Shown here one piece after another: positions 52,901-62,205 of a stretch of DNA of 64,000 nucleotides. Source of the stretch: a virus. Each line of letters begins with the position of its first letter. Positions within the stretch are counted from its first letter, which is position 1. Position numbers and translations under genes: made by a program. The notes beneath the pieces were generated by a model that was not told the origin of the DNA, ran no database searches, and worked only from the letters and a program-made list of their open reading frames with translations. The stretch lies in the IMG/VR virus record IMGVR_UViG_3300036398_003730, positions 1 through 64,000 of that record; one strand, written 5' to 3'.

Positions 52901-55771
52901 AGGATGGTTTAGACAAACACTGTGGTCTGATCCATACATGAGAGCATGGATTGTTCTAAAGCCAAACAGAAGATTGAAACATTATTCAAGTAATCCATTA
53001 ACTCTTGGCATTGGCGATGGAGATCTAAAGAAATCAGATGGAAAATGGGATTTTTCTCCAGTAATCAAAGCATGGCAAGCTTTTATCGACCCCAATACAG
53101 ACTACGCAAAGAAGATAGATAAATTTAAAGGCTTCCTTGCAGCGAATGCTTCAGAGGGAGACAGTGCAACGAGTTGGTTCAGCGCCGCTATGGAGGACAC
53201 AAAAGATTTTTGGGATAAAAGCGTTGGAGTTTACTTTACTGCTATAGCAGATGGTCTGTCTGGTCTTCTTAATATGTTTAAAACATCAATGGCACAAATG
53301 GGATATGGTTTAGCAGAAGTAGACAGTCTTAACAAACAAGCAAATGTTTTAAATAAGTTCTTAAACGACTCTATATATTATTCTCTTGGAGATCAAGGAA
53401 GTTTATTAAGAGCTGTTGACAATCCATTTACAAGAGAATATGGAGAGCCAGTTGTTGAGATTAGGGAACCTTTCCAGAGAATACATTACTTAAGCTCATT
53501 TAGTCATATTATGTCTAATAATATTCAAGAAAATATTAATGACGTCGCAACAGTGGTTACTGCAGTATCCGATGGTAAATATCCAGTAACAGTTGCATTA
53601 GATAAGTCAGCACCACCAGAAAGGCAGACAGAAAAAACAGTCGAAACAGGATTATACTTTGATAACATAAGAGGATCTGGATTCTTTGGGGTTCTTCATC
53701 CTATATTTCATCCTTTTGAAACAGTGCGTGGTGTTTCAAAGATGGCACAAGGTGCTCCAGATGAATTGACTGCAAGAAGAGTTGCGTTAGCGCACTTGAA
53801 AGAATCAATCAAAGATATCTATACGGGAGAGCTAGTTGTAATAGGAAGTCCAGATATAAGGCCTCATGATCTTGTTTATCTAGCCGATGTTTATGAAAGA
53901 ATGTATGGAATATTTGAAGTTGAACAGGTGGTTCATCATTTTACTCCGGACCTAGGGTTCATCACATCAATAACTCCAAACGCACTTGTAACTGTTAATG
54001 ATCCAGCTAGATGGTTTATGACGTCCTGGCTAAACTCATGGATGAGCCTCCAAACAATCAGAAATGATACTAGAATGTTTTTATCTGCTGCTAACTCTTC
54101 AAGAACTGGAATTGTAACAGGAGGACAAGTTTCTGTTGAGTCACTAAATGAGGCATTATCTGCCCAAATGATGGGTGGCGTACAATATACTCATGGTCAT
54201 TCTGCTTTAATGAAGGATGTAATGGCAAACTTTACTGCTAATGCAATGCCAGAAGCAAGAGAAAGAATGCAAAAGCAAGCAAAAAATGCTTCAGGAATGC
54301 AACGGAACAACCGGTTTTGCAGGAGCATTAATTACAACAGGTCTAGCAACAGTGGTTGGTGTTGGTGGTGGTATAGCTGCAACATTTTTGACTGGTGGTG
54401 CAGCAGCGCCGCTTCTGGCATTTGCTGGTGCTGGAGTTGCTGGTGGAGCAATTGGTGGAGACTTAGCTTGGAGTGGTTGGAAGTTTATACGAGACAATGT
54501 ACTAGATCAACATGGTTGCTATGTGCAGTATATGAGTAAAAATGGTCAACCAATGGATGCAGGGTTATCTTATAATCAAGGTATGGTTGTTGGAAAGTAT
54601 CACTCAAAAGCACTACTTCCAGGAATATTACGGAGTAAATTCACGAAGAATGGTACGAACGAATGAGGGCTACTCATATATAAGAACAGATGATCTTTTG
54701 AAAAATCTTGGCTGGAAAGAAAAAGAAATATCAGATTTAGTTAGACATATAAGCTACGAAAATGCACTAGTTAATGCTCAAGTTATAAAATATTCTGGTA
54801 TAGGCCCAGAAAAAGCTGGATTAAATCAATTTTTCAAAGCAATATGTTATGTAAACGAATTTATAGATGGTGACACAATAGAAGTTATAGACATCTTAAG
54901 ACCAGGATCAGAGCCTTTTAGAGTTAGATTTGAAGGAATTAACGCTGGAGAATTAAATAAAGTTTCTGGATACATAAACAATGTTGGGCCAAATTACGAA
55001 GAGAACTATAAAGGTTCTTGGACAGATGAAACATCTCCAGGCGGTAGGGCAGCTGCATACGTAAGAGACGCTCTTAAGGATAGATTATTTATTCTAAGAG
55101 TAGCACCATCAAAAGACTTTACTGATGAAGTTGTTAAGTTGGAAGACTTTGATGCTGGCGCAAAAAGAAATGAACCAAGAAATTATTTGAAAGACACTGC
55201 AAAAAATCCAAATGGATTTGGAACAGATGTTATAGGAAGTTATGATAGAACGCTTGGAACTATATTTTATAATATAACACAAAAAGACATTAACAGTCTT
55301 ATTCAATATGTAAGACAAGTTTTTATAGAAAAAAGATCTGATACAACCCTTGTAACAACAGCTGTAAAAAACTCTGTATATTCAGCACCGGTTACAATGG
55401 ATAGTTCAGCTTCAGGGTCTGGCGTGATACACAATAATTTTGATTTACTATTAAGATATCTAAATGGATTTGTTAAAGATAATTATTATCAATCCATTTC
55501 TTCTACAGAAGGATTGAATGCGCTTACTCCAGAAAAACAAAGTTTATTCAATACTCTTGTAGAAATTAAAAAAATAGAATTAATTTATCAAAAGTCTTCA
55601 GAGTGGCCTTTGATACTGTGGGATGAATTCTACGAAGACGGCAGCCCAGCTACATTAAACTGGGAAATGGTTGTAGCTAACTTAGCATCAGTTTATACAA
55701 AAGGGCTACTGTATAATCAGCCCTCAGTAGCACTTGCTTCGAATAGCACTACTGGAAGGTATATATCTTAA
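43982..55771 (+). CDS. giant baseplate-hub/tail protein (~3,928 aa) with three CGG +1 shifts
   Basis: Four open segments join through CGG at 45068, 54303 and 54631. The first 360 residues are a tail structural domain ending NVNSMFKTGSLTGG. The centre contains baseplate-hub-like regions (KPGVRVHLRGGYGSNPN..., MVTNVEQGEIVTVTCQSDAIELSP; later GELVVIGSPDIRPHDLVYLADVYERMYGIFEVEQVVHHF), typical of phage late-control/gp27-like folds. Two Gly-rich hydrophobic stretches occur near nt 49015-49110 and 49430-49540, and one after shift 2 (GTTGFAGALITTGLATVVG...). After shift 3 comes an SNase-like domain: FIDGDTIEV at 54863, VRFEGINAGE and GRAAAYVRDAL. Some ends could be processed or made separately; the continuous reading is inferred from open frames and composition. 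Confidence 0.78.
45068..45070 (+). other. CGG +1 recoding site 8
   Basis: P-site codon GGA, in-frame CGG, following base A (GGA, Gly). The shifted frame continues GGAIRQKNTPKFNAGYKE with 21 open codons before the next ATG. Confidence 0.92.
54303..54305 (+). other. CGG +1 recoding site 9
   Basis: P-site codon CAA, in-frame CGG, following base A (GGA, Gly). The shifted frame enters a clean hydrophobic segment (GMQGTTGFAGALITTG), while the zero frame degenerates into Cys/Trp/Ser-rich noise and stops at 54537-54539. Confidence 0.93.
54631..54633 (+). other. CGG +1 recoding site 10
   Basis: P-site codon TTA, in-frame CGG, following base A (GGA, Gly). The shift joins LLPGIL to GVNSRRMVRTNEGYSYI and then the SNase-like domain. 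Only 109 codons separate it from site 9. Confidence 0.9.
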
Positions 55772-58291
55772 ATGGAACAGACAAATAATAAACCCGGCAC
55801 AAATTCATCAGGCCCAAATTTTTCGATGACCTTAGCAGATAATGATTCTACATTTTCTTTTATTAATAAAGTGGCTTCGCAGGTTTACCCTGAAGGAAAA
55901 GTTTTAGTAAAAGGAACAACTGCATCTCAAAGAGGTTTTGAAGAGAAAACTTTGGTTTCACATAATGTTGAAAGTATCATGGCAGGCAATGCCCTATCTA
56001 GAAATCCGGCCATGGCATCAGTCGCCTATGATAGGCTTACAACATCAAGCCTAGAATCGCACTTAGCATTTGGTGCAGATTTTTCTTTGGCTGAAGAAAA
56101 AGATGGAAGAAAAGCTTTTGAATATCCTAACCCAGACTTTTCTGGCGACAAAGAACTAAACGATAAAAGCTTAAGTGGGCCAGCTGCTTTTAAGGCAGCT
56201 ATATCTCAATCTGTTCTTGGAACAGGCTATGCTCCAGGTTTTTTTCAGCAAAAAGCTTATGGATACAGTAATTCTTTAGTCGCAAATACCACTAACGATG
56301 ATGGAACTACAGTTGATGGTGGAAATTACCAAATTGATCCAGATGCTCTTGGAATAGGTCCAGCAAAAAATGGTTATCCAGCAGCTTTGATTAGCGATCT
56401 TTCCGATCAAGAAAAAGAAATATATATAAATGCAATTCAAACTGTTAACAACAATGTTAAATTTAATCGTTCAGATGGTGAAATATCAACAACAGGATTC
56501 TCGATAAGCGCTTTTGAAAAAGATAAACAAAATTTAAGGAGTAATTACCAAGAAGCTGCTGGTAATATAAATGATCAAGGCAAAGATGCAGGTTCTGGAA
56601 CTAGTTACTATAGAACACTTCCTGATCAATTTTTAGAGTTAACTGATCCATCAAAGTTTTATCCATCAATAACACTATTGAAAATGCTAGTAGAAATGAG
56701 CGACCCAAATGGTTTAGATTTAACAATTGGATTTGGATTTTCAAGAGGACAAGACTTAGTTCACAACAATGCAGTTATGACAGAAAATACAGACGGTAAA
56801 AAAACTATAACAGACCATGCATTTGGAAGGGCAATTGATATATATGCAGTAGGGCAAAAGAATGTATCTGGATCAAGTCTTACAGTCAATGCTACAAATT
56901 ATGAAAAATGTTTTACATTATTAATGCAAAAAATAGCACTTCTACCAAAGTACTTTCAGCCAGATGAGATAGTTATATCTAAGGCAATGTATGCAAAGTA
57001 TGTATCTGATTCAAGTCAGAAAAAAATGGCTTTTATGCAAGCATTTCCTGGTCTATCTAAATACGTTAATGTAAACCAAGACGGAGCAAATAGTACAACT
57101 CATGATGGTCACATTCACCTAGGGTTTCACTGGACTAGGGCAGGAAACGCTGCCGTATTCTTGGGCTCAACTACTTCTGGTGGAACAACTCCAGGAAATA
57201 TGGGAACAGTGGCTAATTCTGTTTTTAAAACAACTGCCGACATGACAAAATATCTTGATATGGGACGAGAAGTATTTACAAGCGCAGAACAAAAAATAGA
57301 TCCAGTTGATTTAGGTAAGATAATGGCCACTACTGGAGTATTTAATATAGAAGAAATAGCAGTTTTTTGCGGTCTTGCAGAAAGAGAATCAAACAGTTCC
57401 CCCTATAGAGGCGATGGGGCTGGCCCACTACTTGCTTTAGGAATGTTTCAAAATGAATTATATAATTTTATTGACGGAAAAATAAGTTCATTTTCACTTT
57501 GGGATTTTTATATTCCAGAAGGGACGTCTACTAGGTTTGCTGATCAAAATGGAAAAAGAACATTAAAAGGTTGGCAGTTATATTTTAAAAAAGAAACAGC
57601 AATCAAACAAAGCGACTTAAAAGCAAGAGCAGATATGAGATGGGATATATCAAAGGTCGATCCAGTTTTTTGGATACCATTAAACCAGATAGCAATTGCT
57701 GCACAAGTTGCAAGAATTTATAAACCAAATTTAAGTTCTTCTAGTTCAAAATCTTCACAATTTTATAAAGAAGAAGGTTTACGATCAACTGCAATTGCCA
57801 GAAACTTATGGACAAACTGGGGCGATGGCGCTTGGGGAGATCAAAGTGCATTTCAATCGTGGGGAGCATTGACTAATGTTAAAAGGGATACAGTTAAAAA
57901 GGTATATGAAGCATTAGGTGGAAGGTGGCAAAATTTTATTAACTGGGCTCTCGGTAGTATAAACGTTCCTGGAGCATTATGTGAAGCTTTTACGGTAAAA
58001 CAAGTACAAGAAAAATCCAGGCTTAGCAAAGACGGACAAAGAACAATATATGGACCTCCTTACAGAAGTTTTTGGGATGTATTTATATGGGTATACGATC
58101 TTTTTGATGAAGCAATAAATTACTTTACAACAGAAGAAGAAAAAAAACAATTTACAGATGACAGGTGGGGTGCAAGTGTAAAAGTATTTGCACCAGGAAT
58201 AAGAAAAACAGTATTTACCAAAAAAATAGTTGAAGATATAATAAGTCAACCATATATAAATTATATTGCAGCTAGTGCGCCAAGGAGTTAG
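55772..58291 (+). CDS. virion murein hydrolase with M15-like and transglycosylase-like domains
   Basis: The 839-residue protein starts directly after the preceding stop. Residues about 300-455 show an M15-type D,D-carboxypeptidase pattern: GFGFSRGQDLVHNN, H349-A-F-G-R-A-I-D356 (HxxGxAxD) and G446-H-I-H449 as probable zinc ligands. Residues about 520-580 (FCGLAERESNSSPYRGDGAG...LGMFQNELYNF) resemble a lysozyme/SLT-like fold, with E537 or E539 as candidate catalytic acid. The N-terminal 290 residues look structural. Probably a tail-tip enzyme opening the cell wall at infection. No in-frame CGG. Confidence 0.75.
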   Translation: MEQTNNKPGTNSSGPNFSMTLADNDSTFSFINKVASQVYPEGKVLVKGTTASQRGFEEKTLVSHNVESIMAGNALSRNPAMASVAYDRLTTSSLESHLAFGADFSLAEEKDGRKAFEYPNPDFSGDKELNDKSLSGPAAFKAAISQSVLGTGYAPGFFQQKAYGYSNSLVANTTNDDGTTVDGGNYQIDPDALGIGPAKNGYPAALISDLSDQEKEIYINAIQTVNNNVKFNRSDGEISTTGFSISAFEKDKQNLRSNYQEAAGNINDQGKDAGSGTSYYRTLPDQFLELTDPSKFYPSITLLKMLVEMSDPNGLDLTIGFGFSRGQDLVHNNAVMTENTDGKKTITDHAFGRAIDIYAVGQKNVSGSSLTVNATNYEKCFTLLMQKIALLPKYFQPDEIVISKAMYAKYVSDSSQKKMAFMQAFPGLSKYVNVNQDGANSTTHDGHIHLGFHWTRAGNAAVFLGSTTSGGTTPGNMGTVANSVFKTTADMTKYLDMGREVFTSAEQKIDPVDLGKIMATTGVFNIEEIAVFCGLAERESNSSPYRGDGAGPLLALGMFQNELYNFIDGKISSFSLWDFYIPEGTSTRFADQNGKRTLKGWQLYFKKETAIKQSDLKARADMRWDISKVDPVFWIPLNQIAIAAQVARIYKPNLSSSSSKSSQFYKEEGLRSTAIARNLWTNWGDGAWGDQSAFQSWGALTNVKRDTVKKVYEALGGRWQNFINWALGSINVPGALCEAFTVKQVQEKSRLSKDGQRTIYGPPYRSFWDVFIWVYDLFDEAINYFTTEEEKKQFTDDRWGASVKVFAPGIRKTVFTKKIVEDIISQPYINYIAASAPRS

Positions 58292-58300
58292 GTTATATAA

Positions 58301-58667
58301 ATGGCTACAAATTACCCAAAATTTGATAAAAAAATTTCAGAAATGATCACAACTGCAGAAATGCAGAAATCCAAAAATAGGTATGGAGTTATTGCATCCT
58401 ATAATAAAGATAATAATACGGCAAAAGTTCTATTAGAGGATAGATATTCAGATCAAATTACAGATGTTTTATCTGATGTACCATGTCCAATGGCTCAGCG
58501 GCATACAGCAAGTCGCTCCAGAAATGGGCGCAAAGTGTGTGGTTGGTTTTAGGGATTCTAATGAAAGGTTTCCTTATATAATAGATTTCTACGCTTCGCC
58601 AAACGACAACAGTCCATTGTTCTATAATAATATGGCATCAACGCATATACCAAGGTATTTAATTTAA
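58301..58667 (+). CDS. baseplate spike OB-fold protein (gp5-N-like), one CGG +1 shift
   Basis: ATG 58301 leads over 66 codons to CGG 58499; skipping C gives CPMAQGIQQVAPEMGAKCVV and a 121-residue protein ending at TAA 58665. NRYGVIASYNKDNNTAKVLLEDR followed by GAKCVVGFRDSNERFPYIIDFY is the small beta-barrel (OB) pattern of the N-terminal domain of phage central spikes. The shift lies inside the barrel, so both parts are needed for the fold. Confidence 0.85.
58499..58501 (+). other. CGG +1 recoding site 11
   Basis: P-site codon CAG, in-frame CGG, following base C (GGC, Gly). The OB-fold pattern continues only in the shifted frame; the zero frame stops at TAG 58550. Confidence 0.93.
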
Positions 58668-59339
58668 ATGGCACTAGAAGAAAATCTATATAAAAAACCA
58701 ATTAATCAAAGAGCTGGATTGCCAGTTAATTCAATTCAGTCTGATTATGTTTTTAAAAAAAGAAATGAATTTTCTAGAAGAGAAGTTGGGTTAAATCATC
58801 CAGATAATGATTCCTTTATTAAGCTAGCCGATAATGGGGACATTGAAATAATGGCAGCTCCAGGAGTCGGAATAATAATAAGTGGGATGAATAGATCTGT
58901 CAGCATATTTGCAGACACATTAAAGATATACACGACAGAGGACGATGGCATTAGATGGAATGCAAATTACTTTAATTATGCAGCAACGGATTTTACAGAG
59001 CCAGCTTTAGTTTCTTTAAAAGATTTTCACAAAAGCGCTGCGTATCATAGATATAGGGATAAAATATACAAGATACAACTAGCAAAAGAATCTGGTAATC
59101 AAGACGAAAACGTTACTATTACAGACGGAGTAAATTTTGGTGGCGTTGATATATCTAAAGAAATTACTTTAAATACCAATCTTTCCTATGATTCCTTTTT
59201 ATCAGAAGAAGATGCTAAGCTTTTAGCAAATGATGCTAGCAGTTTAAATACAGAAAAAATTGAATATATTAAAAAATTAATATATCAAGGATATTCCTAC
59301 ATGCAAGCAAAAAATAAAGCAGAAAGAGAATTACAGTAG
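58668..59339 (+). CDS. baseplate spike-associated protein
   Basis: The 223-residue protein follows the OB-fold protein directly. NHPDNDSFIKLADNGDIEIMAAPGVGIIIS and SVSIFADTLKIYTTEDDGIRWN are the strand repeats seen in central-spike and baseplate proteins, and the C-terminus is helical (IEYIKKLIYQGYSYMQAKNKAERELQ). Its TAG stop overlaps the GTG start of the wedge protein by one base. Confidence 0.75.
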   Translation: MALEENLYKKPINQRAGLPVNSIQSDYVFKKRNEFSRREVGLNHPDNDSFIKLADNGDIEIMAAPGVGIIISGMNRSVSIFADTLKIYTTEDDGIRWNANYFNYAATDFTEPALVSLKDFHKSAAYHRYRDKIYKIQLAKESGNQDENVTITDGVNFGGVDISKEITLNTNLSYDSFLSEEDAKLLANDASSLNTEKIEYIKKLIYQGYSYMQAKNKAERELQ

Positions 59340-59714
59340 TGCCAGAGTTTTATTTTCGGTTTTGATGGAGACATTAAATTAAATGGCAATAACGACATTG
59401 CCTTAGTTCAGTCTACCGCTCAAAATGATATACAACAGGTCTACATACGAATGATGACCGAACCTGGAGATTTTGAGATCTATCCTAGATTAGGAGTTTC
59501 CCTCAATAGTTTGTACGGAATGCCGCAGGACCCTCAGACTGGAGAATACGGCAAAAGACTAATAAGAGAAGCCCTGGATAGAGAAGGTGTCTTTAGGGGT
59601 AAAAATATACAGATCAATGCAATACCAACTGCTCCCGACTGCATTAGATTTGACGTTCAAATTGTAACACCATATGGAGAGCCAATAGTTTTGTCAGTTA
59701 GCCAAAATCTGTAA
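59339..59714 (+). CDS. baseplate wedge protein, gp25-like, one CGG +1 shift
   Basis: GTG at 59339 gives VPEFYF, then CGG 59357 at codon 7; skipping C gives GFDGDIKLNGNNDIALVQST and an open frame to 59714, 124 residues, the usual gp25 size. IALVQSTAQNDIQQVYIRMMTEPGDFEIYPRLG (read in parts) is the gp25/W wedge core. Initiation at the ATG at 59451 would lose the first third of the fold. Next gene is a J-like wedge protein, the normal partner order. Confidence 0.87.
59357..59359 (+). other. CGG +1 recoding site 12
   Basis: P-site codon TTT, in-frame CGG at codon 7, following base T (GGT, Gly). Zero frame stops at TGA 59363 after one more codon. Confidence 0.92.
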
Positions 59715-59729
59715 GGAGATATTTTAATT

Positions 59730-60899
59730 ATGGCCGTAGTGTACTCAAAAGATAGATCAGAAATTCTGGCTCAGATACTCAATTCATTAGAGAGAAATGC
59801 TGGTATCACCTCTGTTAGCCCCGGTTCTATAGCTAGAGCTTTTGCTGAGGCGGTGTCAGACCAGATGGGCGACCTTTACAGCATACTAAAATATAATATA
59901 GATCAGACCATGCTAGCAACAGCTTCTGGAAGAAACCTAGACCTTATAGGAGAGTTGTATTCAGTTAAAAGAAAACTAGTCTCTCCAGAGATAGTGGCGG
60001 ACAGACAAATAGCTAACGTTATATTTTCAATATCCAAGCCTTACAGTAGGGACATTATAATACCTAAAGACACAGTGGTATACAATGACGTGTCAAACAA
60101 CGCATCTTTTCAATTTAAGTATAAGTTAGCAGGGGACGTAGTAATCAATGGGTCTACCACAAGAGCCTATGGACAACTAGTTCCAGCATTTTCTGGGCAG
60201 ACGCATACAGCAGCAATAGGTTCTCTTATAAGACATAACTTTATATCTCCTCCAGGAATTGTCGTTTCAGTATATAATACTAAAGAAATACATAGTCAAA
60301 TAGATTACGAAAGCGACGAATCATACAGAAGAAGAATAGTTAGATCAGTTAAGATGAACTCTTCTGGAACATCAGAAGCAATTAGATTAAATGCACTTTC
60401 TGTTAATGGCGTTAGGGATGTAAGAATACGAGATGCATCGTTCGGCCTAGGTTCTTTTGACGTAATCATAGTTCCTGACTCAACTCAGTCAAGCCAAACT
60501 ATAACTAGATCCGTCTTTCTTGCCCTGCAAGACGCAAAACCTGTTGGCGTAAGAATGAATATTAGACAGGCACAAATGGTTCCTGTCTCAGTGGTAGCAA
60601 ATATAATGGTTCCTACAGGCTCTACAGCTGCAAATACAAAAGCGATAGGAAACCAAGCTGCGTACTTTGCTAAAAGATATTTAAACTCCATGTCTATTGG
60701 AGACCCTTTGAATATAAATAGTCTAAAATCTCAGATTTCTGCAGCGTCAGATCTCATTACAGATGTTATAATTAACTCGATAACAATCAACGGTGTAGAG
60801 ATACCTATTGAAAACTTTTTATTGCCTGATGAAAGGTCATACATGGTAGCTGGATTAGTATCAATATATCCAACTATAATAGGTCAAACATCATATTAA
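59730..60899 (+). CDS. baseplate J-like wedge protein
   Basis: The 389-residue protein follows AAGGAG. EILAQILNSLERNAGITSV, SPGSIARAFAEAVSDQMGDLY and ATASGRNLDLIGEL near the N-terminus, then ESYRRRIV and GVRDVRIRDASFGLGSFDVIIVP, are the hallmark segments of the gpJ/gp6 baseplate family. It forms the wedge ring with the gp25-like protein just upstream. No in-frame CGG. Confidence 0.92.
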   Translation: MAVVYSKDRSEILAQILNSLERNAGITSVSPGSIARAFAEAVSDQMGDLYSILKYNIDQTMLATASGRNLDLIGELYSVKRKLVSPEIVADRQIANVIFSISKPYSRDIIIPKDTVVYNDVSNNASFQFKYKLAGDVVINGSTTRAYGQLVPAFSGQTHTAAIGSLIRHNFISPPGIVVSVYNTKEIHSQIDYESDESYRRRIVRSVKMNSSGTSEAIRLNALSVNGVRDVRIRDASFGLGSFDVIIVPDSTQSSQTITRSVFLALQDAKPVGVRMNIRQAQMVPVSVVANIMVPTGSTAANTKAIGNQAAYFAKRYLNSMSIGDPLNINSLKSQISAASDLITDVIINSITINGVEIPIENFLLPDERSYMVAGLVSIYPTIIGQTSY

Positions 60900-60913
60900 C
60901 AAAGCGGGTTTAA

Positions 60914-62188
60914 ATGTCCTCAGAAAATTATTTTTTAGTTAAAACAACGTCCATAGTAAAAGCTCCTAATATGGCTAAAGCAAAAGCTATAGCTTCTGGA
61001 GCAGACGATCATGGTCATCTTCTAAATCAAAAGATAGAAATTGAAGAAAAGAATGAATTAGACGTTGGAAAAATTGTGTCAAAATTCGATGATAAATACG
61101 TCTTCTCAAAATATGAGAATGAAGATTCAGAAGAATACCAATCAGATAATAATGACTATTCTTCTTCTTTTGTTTCTGTTAATGAGGATTTAGTAAACTT
61201 TTTAAGAACAGAAAATAAGCGACTAGCAAGACTCGCAGATAAACACAAGAACGTAAAAGAGGACGCACTTGCTTCGGTGTATGAGGCAGCATACGAAGCC
61301 TTCTCGAATTTTGAACTACCAAAGATTGACTATAAAAAGTCTTTAAAGAACGTTTCTAGATCAGCCCCTGAAACTGCAGTAGCAGTATTTGCTGACTGGC
61401 AGCTTGGTAAGGTAACCTCAACATATAATTCAGAAGTTCTAGCAAAAAGAATAGAACTTTATACGCAAAAAATGTTAGAAATAGTTGAGATTCAAAGACA
61501 CCATCACAATGTTGACAGACTACATGTATGGCTTTTGGGCGATATAGTTGAGGGGGAAGAGATATTTCCGGGACAAAGCCACCTTTTAGATGCTGGTCTT
61601 TATAGGCAGGTGGGGATATATGGTCCTGAGATTCTGACTAAATTCATTACAGAAAGCCTGCAGCATTTTGAACACATTCATATCACTGGGGTAATAGGAA
61701 ACCACGGCGCTGTTGGCGGTAGAGCAAGAAAGCAGCACGATCCAGAGACAAATATGGATAGACTTCTATACAAGATTGTTAGTTGGATATTCAAAGATGA
61801 GCCAAGAGTTACGTTTGATATTCCAGACGGCAGAGGAGAAAGAAGCTTCTATGCAGTAGATAGAATAGGCGACTACTCCACACTGTTGATACATGGAGAC
61901 CAAATGCCTTCGCCAACAGCATTCCACGGTTACTTTAAGAAGGTAATGGGTTGGAAAGATGGAGCAATTGAAGACCATTTTGATGATGTTTTTATGGGAC
62001 ATTATCACCAGCAAGTAAAGGTTACTATAGGTAGCGGGCTACTAAGAATCTCTGGTTCACCAGAGAGTAACAATACATATGCGCAAGAGTACTTTTCGTC
62101 TATGAGTAGACCATGTCAACATCTTATGTTCGTACATCCTCAAAATGGAGTTACATCTGAGTATTCCATTTGGTTAGACGGCGTATAA
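60914..62188 (+). CDS. calcineurin-like metallophosphoesterase
   Basis: The 424-residue protein has an N-terminal helical region (about 1-150) and then the metallophosphoesterase motifs in order: FADWQLGKV (D and Q in place of DxH), LLGDIVEGEE (GDxxxxG), VIGNHGAVGG (GNH), LIHGDQMPS and FMGHYHQQ (GHxH). The two-metal active site thus looks intact except for Gln at the usual His. Such enzymes act as nucleases or phosphatases. Its place inside the baseplate operon is unexpected; a nuclease role or moron insertion is possible. Confidence 0.85.
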   Translation: MSSENYFLVKTTSIVKAPNMAKAKAIASGADDHGHLLNQKIEIEEKNELDVGKIVSKFDDKYVFSKYENEDSEEYQSDNNDYSSSFVSVNEDLVNFLRTENKRLARLADKHKNVKEDALASVYEAAYEAFSNFELPKIDYKKSLKNVSRSAPETAVAVFADWQLGKVTSTYNSEVLAKRIELYTQKMLEIVEIQRHHHNVDRLHVWLLGDIVEGEEIFPGQSHLLDAGLYRQVGIYGPEILTKFITESLQHFEHIHITGVIGNHGAVGGRARKQHDPETNMDRLLYKIVSWIFKDEPRVTFDIPDGRGERSFYAVDRIGDYSTLLIHGDQMPSPTAFHGYFKKVMGWKDGAIEDHFDDVFMGHYHQQVKVTIGSGLLRISGSPESNNTYAQEYFSSMSRPCQHLMFVHPQNGVTSEYSIWLDGV

Positions 62189-62205
62189 AAAATACTGAGG
62201 TTTAG

